Shown here: positions 45,491 to 53,816 of the stretch, piece after piece
Layout of the letters: every line of letters begins with the position of its first letter
Numbering within the stretch: position 1 is the first letter of the stretch
NCBI GenBank assembly: GCA_016700155.1
Contig: CP065001.1
Span: 4,278,001 to 4,342,000 of the forward strand
DNA length: 64,000 nt
DNA from: Ignavibacteriales bacterium
Lineage (GTDB): Bacteria; Bacteroidota; Ignavibacteria; Ignavibacteriales; Ignavibacteriaceae
Direction: 5' to 3'
Made by a program: the position numbers and the translations under genes
The notes under the pieces: model-generated
What the model was told of the DNA's origin: nothing
What the model saw: only the letters and a program-made list of their open reading frames with translations
Database searches by the model: none

Positions 45491-45521
45491 AAAAGCCGTC
45501 CGCAAGACGGCTTTTTTTTAT
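45491..45521 (+). terminator. Terminator of the LamG/phosphoesterase gene
   Basis: AAAAGCCGTC (45491-45500) pairs with GACGGCTTTT (45506-45515), followed by further T residues. Confidence 0.9.
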
Positions 45522-45631
45522 ACCTCTTTAAATTCCATTTATTCTTCCGATAATCCAACAAAGGAGTTACCGTTTTTAACACATAACTGAATAGTTGTTA
45601 CCTAACCATCTGTAATAGGGGAGAAAATCAG

Positions 45632-46858
45632 ATGAAGATAAGTCATTGCTTTATGCTCTTTATTATTTTTGTTGCAGTACAAATAAATGTTGCGCAACAA
45701 ATTAATAAAGTGATCGTTTCCGGTTACGGCGGTCAGCATGATCTTGATGTTAAAAATGCTTTTCATCTCGGCTATTCAAGTTATAACAACTCACAGTTTA
45801 CAGGCGAAGTCCTTTTATACTCCGGCACATTACAAACAAGCTTCAACTATGCTGCTCTCAATGATTACGATCTAATCATCCGCTCAACGACCGGGCTTGT
45901 TACTGGCTTACAGCTTGCGCCATATTATCCGGATATAAAGTTAGTTATGCCTTCAGGAAGTAATTCATTCGTTCAAACATTTTCAGGCGATGTAGTGAAT
46001 TCTCCCGTTGTCGTTACCGGCGCGGGTGTTACATCAAATGTAACCGGGTATAAACTTGAATTTTTTTCTATCGATCCCATTACAACGGACAATCAATCAA
46101 GTTATTCAAACGGATATATTGCGGGGCAGCTGACATTCATTGCTAATATGTTGCATTGCAGTTTCGATTCAGCAAGAATTGTTGCAAGGGAATCGTCCTC
46201 TCAAAATGGAGTTTTCAGCACCTATAACGGATTTGGAAAAATACTAACTGAAAATATTTTTACGGGGGAATTGCCAGTCGAATTAGTCTCATTCACCGCA
46301 AAAGTTTATGATAACAAAATAATTCTTGATTGGAAGACGAATACCGAAACGAATAATTATGGTTTTGAAATTGAGAGAACCATCAGTGCCGGAACAGGCG
46401 CCGGTTGGCAATCTATCGGGTTTGTTGATGGAAACGGCAACAGCAATAGTCCTCACTATTATTCATTCGTCGATATCGATTATCCAAAATCGGATAAACT
46501 TATTTACAGGTTAAAACAAATTGATACCGACGGAAAGTATGAATACTCAAATGAAATTGAAGTTGATATAAGTGCTATAAGTATTGATTACGCGCTTTAC
46601 CAGAATTATCCCAATCCATTTAACCCTTCAACTAAAATTAGTTTTAATCTTGCCAAAGAAGAATTTGTGAATATAAATATTTACTCGGTTCTTGGAGGAA
46701 AGATAACTACACTTACAAATCAGTTTTTTGAAGCAGGTAAACATGAAATTGATTTCAATGCTGACGCATTTTCTTCGGGAATCTATTTATATAAGATTGA
46801 AGTGGGGGTAAACGGCGAGAAATTTTCGCAGATCAAAAAAATGAATTTGATTAAGTGA
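45632..46858 (+). CDS. T9SS-exported protein of unknown N-terminal domain
   Basis: A 408-residue secreted protein, signal peptide CFMLFIIFVAVQINVAQQ. Residues ~20-210 show alternating strands and helices (VIVSGYGGQHDLDVKNAF, YDLIIRSTTGLVTG, KLVMPSGSNSF) that suggest an alpha/beta, possibly subtilase-like, fold, but no catalytic triad is evident. The shared VELVSFTAKVYDNKIILDW module and a sorting domain with YPNPFNPSTKI follow. A GGGGAG SD precedes the ATG. Substrate unknown. Confidence 0.8.
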   Translation: MKISHCFMLFIIFVAVQINVAQQINKVIVSGYGGQHDLDVKNAFHLGYSSYNNSQFTGEVLLYSGTLQTSFNYAALNDYDLIIRSTTGLVTGLQLAPYYPDIKLVMPSGSNSFVQTFSGDVVNSPVVVTGAGVTSNVTGYKLEFFSIDPITTDNQSSYSNGYIAGQLTFIANMLHCSFDSARIVARESSSQNGVFSTYNGFGKILTENIFTGELPVELVSFTAKVYDNKIILDWKTNTETNNYGFEIERTISAGTGAGWQSIGFVDGNGNSNSPHYYSFVDIDYPKSDKLIYRLKQIDTDGKYEYSNEIEVDISAISIDYALYQNYPNPFNPSTKISFNLAKEEFVNINIYSVLGGKITTLTNQFFEAGKHEIDFNADAFSSGIYLYKIEVGVNGEKFSQIKKMNLIK

Positions 46859-47070
46859 ATCATAATAGAAACACTCCCAATTCAGCGGCATACTTATATT
46901 AATCAGCCAATAGAGTTCTATACGTAAATTAATTCTATGTCCCATCTTTACTTTAAATTTTTTGTTCAGCATTTTTGTAATACAATTTTTCAACAATAAA
47001 GAACGATGGTACAAAATGCTCAATTGTATAAAACATATGCCCCGCGTATCGTTCGGTATTGTGCGGATAT

Positions 47071-47084
47071 TTAGTTAGAACTAA
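47071..47084. promoter_or_regulatory. Palindrome TTAGTT-AG-AACTAA
   Basis: Six-base arms around two bases. It is one base different from the perfect palindrome at 49859-49872 upstream of another gene. Possible regulator site; function not shown. Confidence 0.3.
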
Positions 47085-47210
47085 CCTCTGACTTTCCGCT
47101 CAACCGGGCGGATCTAACCCGAAATAATTTTAAGCAAAACAATTTCTTTTTTTGCACAGGTATGCAATGTATGTTCAATTATACGGGATACCGGTGAAGA
47201 GGAGATTAAA

Positions 47211-47258
47211 ATGAATTTAGAAAGTTCAAATAATTATTTAAAAATCGTTGTTTCATAG
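47211..47258 (+). CDS. Possible 15-residue leader peptide before the TPR gene
   Basis: An ATG follows a strong SD (GAAGAGGAG) by six bases and encodes MNLESSNNYLKIVVS, ending 10 bp before the TPR start. The better SD here than at the TPR gene suggests either a translated leader that couples into it or a decayed gene start. Confidence 0.3.
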   Translation: MNLESSNNYLKIVVS

Positions 47259-47268
47259 AAAGAATAAA

Positions 47269-47775
47269 ATGTCAACTAATCTGGCAGATACTTATTATTT
47301 AAAAGCGCTGGACTATTATCCCTATGACTTAGAGAATGTTATTGAAGCTCTTAACTACGCGATCAGCTATGATGATTCTCATGCCGGAGCAAACTGTCTT
47401 TTGGGTAAACTTAACGTGTACCAGTTAGGTAATTACAGTAAAGCAGAAGCTTACTTCGAGAAGGCACTGGCTGGTGATATAAATCATACGGAAACCCATT
47501 ACTCGTACGCAGATTTATTAATTCAGGTCGGTGAATATCTTAGGGCAAAAAAGCTAATTAAGTATTCATATAAGGTTAAGGGAATTAATGTTTCGAGGTT
47601 AAAGTACAACGAAGGATTGATTTCTGAGATTTCCGGCGACTTAGAAAAAGCAAAAAATTACATGACTTTTGCTTTAAGCCGATCATTCAATAAATCAGAG
47701 AGGGAATTTTTATCTGAAGCATTAGAAAGAATTAACTCAAAAATTAAAAGTGAGGATGAATCGAAAACTAAATAA
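47269..47775 (+). CDS. TPR-repeat protein
   Basis: A 168-residue cytoplasmic protein built of tetratricopeptide-type helix pairs (ALNYAISYDDSHAGANCLLG, AEAYFEKALAGDINHTETHY, LIQVGEYLRAKKLIKYSYKV). TPRs mediate protein contacts; no enzymatic domain. I chose the ATG at 47269 with AGAAAG upstream over an in-frame TTG 21 bp earlier. Confidence 0.75.
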   Translation: MSTNLADTYYLKALDYYPYDLENVIEALNYAISYDDSHAGANCLLGKLNVYQLGNYSKAEAYFEKALAGDINHTETHYSYADLLIQVGEYLRAKKLIKYSYKVKGINVSRLKYNEGLISEISGDLEKAKNYMTFALSRSFNKSEREFLSEALERINSKIKSEDESKTK

Positions 47776-47892
47776 ACGGGAGGCAAAGTTTGTCTCCCCA
47801 ATTATACGTCTGATATTAAAATTCAGCATGATGCTCTCGCCGATATGATTTCAGATATGCATTTAATTGTACTGTTAGTAAGCAATAAGAAA

Positions 47893-47922
47893 AAAAAGAC
47901 CACCTAATCAGGTGGTCTTTTT
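47893..47922. terminator. Bidirectional terminator between TPR and T9SS genes
   Basis: GACCACCT (47898-47905) and AGGTGGTC (47910-47917) form a perfect 8-bp stem with a 4-base loop, flanked by AAAAA and TTTTT. It can end transcripts from both converging genes. Confidence 0.9.
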
Positions 47923-47943
47923 CTAAATGAATTAATTAAAAAA

Positions 47944-49833
47944 CTATTTCATTAACATCATCTTACGGACTTCAACAAATTTATCAGTCTTAATCCTGTA
48001 GAAATAAGTTCCGCTCGGTAGATTTGCTGCATCAAAGTTCACCTTATAATTACCCTGTTGTGACACTTCGTTTATTAGCTCAGCAATTTTCTGTCCAAGC
48101 ATGTCGTAAACTTTTATATTTACAAAAGAAGCTTCTGGAATTGAATACTCTATTGTAGTTGTAGGATTAAAAGGATTCGGGTAATTTTGATCTAATGAAT
48201 ATTCGTTTGGTATGGACTGATCGTCTTCTACAGATACAGGTGTTAAACATCCTCCAACTCCGTATGCATTGGAACCATTCTGTCCTGCAAAAACAGCGAA
48301 GCATTTATCACTTCCACCAAGTTTGTAGCCTGCTCTGCCGCCATAAACACCATCCGGGTATACACCGGCTCCGGACATAGAATACGCCACAGTCAAACTC
48401 ATTGTGCCGGTGTTGTTTAAATTTCCTGTGCTATAAAGAAATTCAGGATTTGGTGTATTTGTGTTTATCCATCCAAATTTAAATTCTCCATCTACTCCTT
48501 TTATTGCAATAACATCAGTCATCGAAGCCGTATTGTTAATGTAATTATTATCGAGATACCCATCAAGCCAGGAAGCTCCACCATTGTGTGTTGCTATATA
48601 AACCGCATCTACATCACTGCCTTCGTATCTGAGGGCTGCAATGCAACCCTTTAACTGGTCATTGCCGCCATTGAAAGACATAATTGGGGTGCTATGCTTA
48701 AAACCTCCAAGACTAAGGAATTGCTTAACATAAGGTATTCCTCGCATAAAATTATCACTATATGTCAGATCAATAATTTGGGATGCCGAACCACCGGTAT
48801 AGAAGATAGTACTGGTAATCATCCTATCCCCTGAGCCTAATGAATCAAAGTAAGCGACATCAGACCGGGTAACTGTATTTAATGGTGCGCCTAACCACCA
48901 TGTCCCATAACCACTTCCGTTCTGTTCGCTGTTGCAATTACGAACTGATGGGGTTTCAGCATATGGACTTTCAATAGTAAAAGCTCTTAGATATACAGCT
49001 TTGGTTGTCGTGGTGTTAACTGAGTCCATTGTTGCAACAATATAAACGAAGGCAGTGCTTGTGTATTTGGGATAGTCTGATACAACCCTTGCCCAATACT
49101 GATCTGTGCTGGAACTTTGAGGCAATTTTTGAAAATTACCGCCGGTACCATCGTCCTTTGTCCTGTAAAAGAAGGCGCTCTTTTCACCACTTAGAATATA
49201 GCCACCGGTTACAAATACCCACCAGCTGCTTCCGTTCCTTAATACTTCTATGTCTAAATCATCTTCCAAAAAATCCATACCAGCCTGCAGAAAAGTAATT
49301 GCTTTGAAATACACCCAGCTATCTCCATTATTATCAGAGTAGAGTATTTTTAGTGTATCTGTAACACCATTTCCGTAATTGGAGGTAGCTACCCAAATCC
49401 TTCCTCCGGTATTTTGAGTTGTAGTTGCAATTGCCCGAACATTTCCTGAAGTAATTACACTGGTTCCCGCCACACTCTTGGCATTCGTTTGAATTGGTGA
49501 TTCTAAATAAGGAATTTGCTGTGCATCTGAAAATGGTTCAGCTGCATTACGTCCTAAGAGATCATCGATTTGTTTACTAAGCTGTTTAATTAATTCCGTG
49601 TCATCATTTTCTCTCGCCTTATTGAATTGTGCTGTCAGTTCTTTAATCCTTCTGTTCAATTCTTCACTTCTTTGAACATGAACAATTGGGGCTAAGGTAC
49701 CATCCCCATTCTCTCTGTTATTTTGAACAACTACAGCCCCATCATTTGTGTTCTTTTCATAATTCTGTGCGCTCACGGATATTGTAAGCAGGAAAATAAA
49801 AAGAGCAATTAGAACACGGCGATCAATTATCAT
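47944..49833 (-). CDS. T9SS-exported sialidase-like propeller protein
   Basis: A 629-residue secreted protein with a signal peptide (LIALFIFLLTISVSAQ), a short charged coiled-coil-like stretch (SEELNRRIKELTAQFNKARE) and then a beta-propeller region with Asp-box-like units (YSDNNGDSWVYF, ATHNGGASW). The sorting domain has YPNPFNPTTTI and ends RKMMLMK. AAGGAG SD. The catalytic residues of true sialidases were not identified, so the role is open. Confidence 0.82.
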   Translation of the reverse strand: MIIDRRVLIALFIFLLTISVSAQNYEKNTNDGAVVVQNNRENGDGTLAPIVHVQRSEELNRRIKELTAQFNKARENDDTELIKQLSKQIDDLLGRNAAEPFSDAQQIPYLESPIQTNAKSVAGTSVITSGNVRAIATTTQNTGGRIWVATSNYGNGVTDTLKILYSDNNGDSWVYFKAITFLQAGMDFLEDDLDIEVLRNGSSWWVFVTGGYILSGEKSAFFYRTKDDGTGGNFQKLPQSSSTDQYWARVVSDYPKYTSTAFVYIVATMDSVNTTTTKAVYLRAFTIESPYAETPSVRNCNSEQNGSGYGTWWLGAPLNTVTRSDVAYFDSLGSGDRMITSTIFYTGGSASQIIDLTYSDNFMRGIPYVKQFLSLGGFKHSTPIMSFNGGNDQLKGCIAALRYEGSDVDAVYIATHNGGASWLDGYLDNNYINNTASMTDVIAIKGVDGEFKFGWINTNTPNPEFLYSTGNLNNTGTMSLTVAYSMSGAGVYPDGVYGGRAGYKLGGSDKCFAVFAGQNGSNAYGVGGCLTPVSVEDDQSIPNEYSLDQNYPNPFNPTTTIEYSIPEASFVNIKVYDMLGQKIAELINEVSQQGNYKVNFDAANLPSGTYFYRIKTDKFVEVRKMMLMK

Positions 49834-49858
49834 AAAGTTACTCCTTATTTATGGTTAT

Positions 49859-49872
49859 TTAGTTATAACTAA
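49859..49872. promoter_or_regulatory. Perfect palindrome TTAGTTATAACTAA
   Basis: 14-bp perfect inverted repeat ending 25 bp upstream of the minus-strand T9SS start codon. A near-identical site lies at 47071-47084. Candidate operator. Confidence 0.35.
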
Positions 49873-50112
49873 CTTATTACGAACTTTATTTTAATTCTGA
49901 TGAATAGTTGTTTGAATAAGATATCGAGTAGGGGTGATGAGAGTTTATATCGTATTATTTGGTACTGTTCATAAATTATTTGTTTTTAGATGGTGGAAGA
50001 ATAATTGAGATTGATTCTAAGATAAAAAATGAAATCTTAAAAACAAACTGTTTTGGAGTGTTTCTAACCAACGCAAGAAGCCGTGCAATATGAGTCGTTG
50101 ATGTAATGGAAT

Positions 50113-50145
50113 TAAAAAACCGCAGATGAAATTTTCTGCGGTTTG
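50113..50145 (-). terminator. Terminator of the PNPOx-family gene
   Basis: On the minus strand AAACCGCAGA pairs with TCTGCGGTTT, followed by a T-run. It lies 42 bp beyond the stop. Confidence 0.85.
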
Positions 50146-50186
50146 ATTTCAGTTTGTGATAAGACTAAGTAATAACTTATCATTTT

Positions 50187-50834
50187 TTATTTGATAAGTT
50201 TCTTGATGTAATCCGGAAGAAGAATTCCCGGCTTAAGTTTTGGATCCTCTTGCGGCGGCTCGAGTTTTTTTGAAAAAGGTATAACACCTGCCCAAACCGG
50301 CAAATCATAATCCTCTTCTTCATCCTTTGGCGGGCCGGTTCTTATTTTTGCTGAAGCTTCATCTATCTTAAGCGAAACAACTGAAGTTGCATTAAGTTCT
50401 TTTTCGCTTGGCTTTCTTGCATCATTCCATCTGCCTGGAATGATATGATTTGTAATTGCTTCCAGAGCATTAAGTTTTTCATTTTTATTTTTAATCAAAT
50501 TGCCTTTACCAAAAATCACTACAGACCTGTAGTTCATTGAATGATGAAAAACTGATCGTGCAAGAACAAGTCCATCTAAAATTGTAACTGAAACAGCTAT
50601 TTCCTCTCCTCTGGAAATTTGCTCAAGAAGCCGGCTGGCTTTCGCGCCGTGAAAAACAAGATGATCGTTCATTCTTGCGTGAATGGTCGGAATGATAAAC
50701 GGGTGTCCATCCTGAATAAAACTGATGTGGCAATACAAAGCTTCATCAATAATTTTGTTGATAGTTTCAGAATCGTAAAATCCTCTTTCCGGTATGCGGT
50801 TGACTTTTATTTTTTTACCTGGTTTATGCTTCAA
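50187..50834 (-). CDS. Pyridoxamine 5'-phosphate oxidase-family flavin-binding protein
   Basis: A 215-residue split-barrel FMN-binding protein of the PNPOx-like/NimA-type family. IIDEALYCHISFIQDGHPFI and HGAKASRLLEQISRG are typical strands around the flavin; PGRWNDARKPSEKEL marks the C-terminal region of this subfamily. True pyridoxine oxidase activity is unlikely without PdxH-specific motifs. The longest frame begins at TTG with no good SD. It follows the HEPN-like gene by 32 bp. Confidence 0.83.
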   Translation of the reverse strand: MKHKPGKKIKVNRIPERGFYDSETINKIIDEALYCHISFIQDGHPFIIPTIHARMNDHLVFHGAKASRLLEQISRGEEIAVSVTILDGLVLARSVFHHSMNYRSVVIFGKGNLIKNKNEKLNALEAITNHIIPGRWNDARKPSEKELNATSVVSLKIDEASAKIRTGPPKDEEEDYDLPVWAGVIPFSKKLEPPQEDPKLKPGILLPDYIKKLIK

Positions 50835-50866
50835 GTGGTTGATCTTTTAGATTAAAGTAAATCTGA

Positions 50867-51520
50867 TCATTTATTATTCTGCAGCATCTCTAACATATCT
50901 TGCTCGTAGTCAATATACTGTGACCATTCTAGTTTGTATAAAATATTTCCAGCATAATGAATTATCAAATCGTTATCTAAGTCATAGTGATCATTAACAA
51001 ACCACTTTTTAAATGTCGGACTATACCAGTTGGCTAATTTGTTGAAAACAGTTTTACTTGGTTCATTTAAAATTTTATCATCAAAATGCATTGCTTGATT
51101 TCTACCTGCATAAATAATTAATCCAATAGGTATTTCATCAATTAATCTTCCAATACAAAATTTAATAGGTTTTGTATTCCGTTTAATTATGTTTTCAAAA
51201 CCCACCGGAATAAGATTATTTTTTGAAAATATTTCTATACCGGTACAAGCAAATTGTAATATAGTCCCAGCCAATGTGGATTTAGCGAATAGTTCAAAAA
51301 CATATTCATCATCACGGCGATGACGATCTTCCAAAACTTCTTTATTTTCAATTCGCCATTTGTCATAAGCCTTCCTATTTTCCTCCGAATCTGGATCACC
51401 AAAGAAAAAAAATCCGGGTCTTTGTGGAATTCTTATTAAATCAAGATAAGAATCGTATGCCTCAAAGACCTTTTGAACTGCACTTTTAGTTTTTGATAAA
51501 TAATCCTGTATGAGTTCCAA
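50867..51520 (-). CDS. Hypothetical protein with HEPN-like motif
   Basis: A 217-residue, mostly helical protein with no family I can name. GLIIYAGRNQAMHFDD contains Arg140-N-x3-His145, the R-N-x3-H arrangement typical of HEPN ribonucleases found in defence and toxin-antitoxin modules. The start appears to be TTG directly after an in-frame stop, without SD. It lies 17 bp downstream of an HNH nuclease gene on the same strand, so the two are probably co-expressed. A defence or toxin role is an inference. Confidence 0.6.
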   Translation of the reverse strand: MELIQDYLSKTKSAVQKVFEAYDSYLDLIRIPQRPGFFFFGDPDSEENRKAYDKWRIENKEVLEDRHRRDDEYVFELFAKSTLAGTILQFACTGIEIFSKNNLIPVGFENIIKRNTKPIKFCIGRLIDEIPIGLIIYAGRNQAMHFDDKILNEPSKTVFNKLANWYSPTFKKWFVNDHYDLDNDLIIHYAGNILYKLEWSQYIDYEQDMLEMLQNNK

Positions 51521-51537
51521 TTACTTGAATCAAATTA

Positions 51538-52080
51538 TTATTTTTCATGAGAATCTATTTCTAAGGTGATCTCATAACGACTTGTTGATAAACCTACAAA
51601 ATCACAATCATTTTCATTACAAAGTTTTTCATGATCTCGTTTTGGATCCAAGCCAAGACTAAGAAGATATCCTTTACGGTCTCGGTACCAATAGTCCAAA
51701 TCAAAAGCAAAGTCAAAAATATTTTTCTGCTTCGCAAGTATGGGTTTTAGTTTGTCCAATTCTTTTTGTGTATAGAATTCTTCAGGTGACTTATCTTTCT
51801 TTTTATTATTACAGCTTCGACAGAGTGCAACTAAATTTCCTGCGATGAGATGCCCACCCAAAACCATAGGAATATGATGGTCAATGCATAGAATTGGAGG
51901 GTTTCCAGTCTCTGGAAATGGCTTTTCTTTAATTCCACACTTGAAACACCGATGATTAAACAAAGCAAAAAATTTATTTTTATATAAATCTTCAATGAGC
52001 CGAAGTCTAAAATGTTTGAAAAGCTCAATCTTTTCTTTCTTTCTCTGATCCCTGTATGTTTCCTTACTTCTATTTTTCAT
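51538..52080 (-). CDS. HNH endonuclease
   Basis: A 180-residue protein with an intact HNH fold. Cys45/Cys48 and Cys87/Cys90 form the zinc knuckle; Asp67-His68-His69, Asn82 and the Asn91-Lys region complete the beta-beta-alpha-metal site (CIDHHIPMVLGGH, NLVALCRSCNNKK). The N terminus is highly basic. No restriction methylase or phage genes are adjacent. It precedes the HEPN-like gene by 17 bp. Confidence 0.85.
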   Translation of the reverse strand: MKNRSKETYRDQRKKEKIELFKHFRLRLIEDLYKNKFFALFNHRCFKCGIKEKPFPETGNPPILCIDHHIPMVLGGHLIAGNLVALCRSCNNKKKDKSPEEFYTQKELDKLKPILAKQKNIFDFAFDLDYWYRDRKGYLLSLGLDPKRDHEKLCNENDCDFVGLSTSRYEITLEIDSHEK

Positions 52081-52178
52081 CGTGAATTAATTAGTTGTAT
52101 TCAAACTTCCCAATTCTTGCCAAAGCAAACAACGGGAATAACCCCAATTTATTATAATAAAATTATCGAAGAGTCATC

Positions 52179-53663
52179 TTAGTTTTTAAATGAGGTCAAA
52201 ACTTTTTTCAATTTTATTAATCCTTCCCTTATCTCGTTTTCAGTAAACGCAGTATAGCCCATTATTAAAGCAGGGGCCTGCTTAAACTTCATGCAATAAT
52301 CTGAAATAGGATGGACGATTACATTATGTTTCAAAGCTTCCGCAGCAACTTTTCGATCATTCAATTTTGGGGAAAGTTTTGCTATGATATGCATGCCTGA
52401 TGGGAGAAAATCAGCAGTCAGTAATCCGTTAAAATTTTTATTTATTTCATTAACAATAAATTCCTGACGGGATTTATAGAGCATTCTCATTCTTCTAATG
52501 TGTTTGGTAAAATGACCTTCTTCAATATATCTGGTCAAAATCATCTGTTCGAATACCGGACTCTGTCTATCCATTATGTACTTGAGTGATTTAAAAGATT
52601 CCATCATGGAAATGTCCGGAAGGACAAGATAACCAAGTCGTAATCCCGGGATAAGTACTTTACTAAAAGTTCCAAGATAAAAAACAGATTTATTCTCATC
52701 CATTCCCTGGAGTGATGGTAATGGATTGCCGATATATCTGAATTCGCTATCATAGTCGTCTTCAATTATCCAGCACTTATTTTCAGCAGCAAATTTGAGA
52801 AGTTCCAGTCTTCTTGATATCGGCATAATCACACCTGTTGGAAACTGATGTGAGGGAGTAGTATAAATCAAATCAGGTTTAGCATTATGTTTTTTTGAAT
52901 ATTTCATATCAATTCCCTCTTCATCCAGCGGGCAAGGCAGTAACTTCACTTCCGCCGCAATCATTGATGCTTTAACACCGCTATAACCAGGGTCTTCCAT
53001 CCAGATGTTACTTCCTTTTTTCAAAAGAATTCTTGTTATGATGTCCAGTCCCTGCTGAGAACCATTTATTATTAATATCTGATCAGCAGAACAGTTTACT
53101 GCACGGTAAGTTTGCAGATATGAAGCTATTATTTCCCGCAGAGGTCTAAATCCGGCAGCATCACTATAACCCAGATGAAGATTTGAAAAGTTAAAAGAAA
53201 TCTGATTAAAAAGTTTCGACCAGATCCTTATTGGAAATTCGTTTAATGCCGGTACTCCGTTTTGAAAAGGGAATATCCTTTCCGCTGAGATGCAGCTTTG
53301 ACGAAACTTTAAAGGAATCTTTTTTTGTAATCGTACTTTTTTAAGCGTTGAAAGTTTTGATAAAGATTTAACAGGAATGATTGGTCTCTTATCAGGTATT
53401 TCATTAACATAATAACCCGATCCTGTTTTACCGCTGATATACCCTTCAATTTTTAATTGATCAAAAGCTATTGCAACCGTGTTTCGTGATATCTTTAAAT
53501 CATTTGCTAAAGATCTGGTGCCTGGTAATCTTTTACCCTGCTTAATTTTTCCTTCAAGAATTGCATCTCTATAAAGATTATATAGCTGCTTATAGAGAGG
53601 TACATCAGATTTGTGATGTAAATCAAAAGCAATTAGCGGGATTTCATCAATTATTTTGGACAT
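52179..53663 (-). CDS. MocR/PdxR-family transcriptional regulator
   Basis: A 494-residue fusion of an N-terminal GntR-type winged helix (residues ~15-80, GKRLPGTRSLANDLKISRNT) with a fold-type I aminotransferase domain. The PLP-binding Lys is retained at residue 335 (GTFSKVLIPGLRLGY). MocR proteins sense PLP or amino-acid adducts and often control a divergent gene; here that is a DMT-family transporter 153 bp away. Ligand not predictable. Confidence 0.9.
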   Translation of the reverse strand: MSKIIDEIPLIAFDLHHKSDVPLYKQLYNLYRDAILEGKIKQGKRLPGTRSLANDLKISRNTVAIAFDQLKIEGYISGKTGSGYYVNEIPDKRPIIPVKSLSKLSTLKKVRLQKKIPLKFRQSCISAERIFPFQNGVPALNEFPIRIWSKLFNQISFNFSNLHLGYSDAAGFRPLREIIASYLQTYRAVNCSADQILIINGSQQGLDIITRILLKKGSNIWMEDPGYSGVKASMIAAEVKLLPCPLDEEGIDMKYSKKHNAKPDLIYTTPSHQFPTGVIMPISRRLELLKFAAENKCWIIEDDYDSEFRYIGNPLPSLQGMDENKSVFYLGTFSKVLIPGLRLGYLVLPDISMMESFKSLKYIMDRQSPVFEQMILTRYIEEGHFTKHIRRMRMLYKSRQEFIVNEINKNFNGLLTADFLPSGMHIIAKLSPKLNDRKVAAEALKHNVIVHPISDYCMKFKQAPALIMGYTAFTENEIREGLIKLKKVLTSFKN

Positions 53664-53675
53664 AATTAAAAATAT

Positions 53676-53686
53676 GAAGTGGCACC
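53676..53686. promoter_or_regulatory. Possible MocR/PdxR site GAAGTGGCACC
   Basis: Just upstream of the regulator start. It resembles the AAAGTGG core I recall for PdxR sites in actinobacteria, but distance in phylogeny makes this tentative. Confidence 0.2.
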
Positions 53687-53760
53687 ATAAAATAGTTGTA
53701 TAACGGATCTTTTATACCAGCCGAAGTAGAAATATTTTATGGAAGAAAATTATTGATAAA

Positions 53761-53779
53761 TATAATCAGTTATAATCAG
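53761..53779. promoter_or_regulatory. Direct repeat TATAATCAG x2 upstream of the transporter
   Basis: Two identical 9-bp units with a 10-bp period, 38-56 bp before the transporter ATG. Each contains TATAAT, so it may be both -10 element and regulator binding site. MocR proteins commonly bind direct repeats. Confidence 0.4.
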
Positions 53780-53816
53780 ATGATCCAAGTAACAAAATAT
53801 AACCAGCGAATATAAA

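Larger units (their letters stand above)
46859..47268. other. 410-bp interval upstream of the TPR gene
   Basis: Contains a near-palindrome TTAGTTAGAACTAA (47071-47084) and a 15-codon mini-ORF with strong SD (47211-47258). No riboswitch or tRNA could be recognised. Confidence 0.5.
49834..50186. other. 353-bp non-coding interval
   Basis: Holds the palindrome at 49859-49872 near the T9SS start and the terminator of the PNPOx gene (50113-50145). Nothing else recognised. Confidence 0.5.

Noticed and set aside
46859..47210. Riboswitch before the TPR gene
   Set aside because: Several GC-rich inverted segments exist, but they match no riboswitch core I can recognise, and the downstream gene gives no metabolic hint.
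53676..53700. Sigma-54 promoter (TGGCAC start)
   Set aside because: TGGCAC is present but the -12 TTGC element at the required spacing is not.
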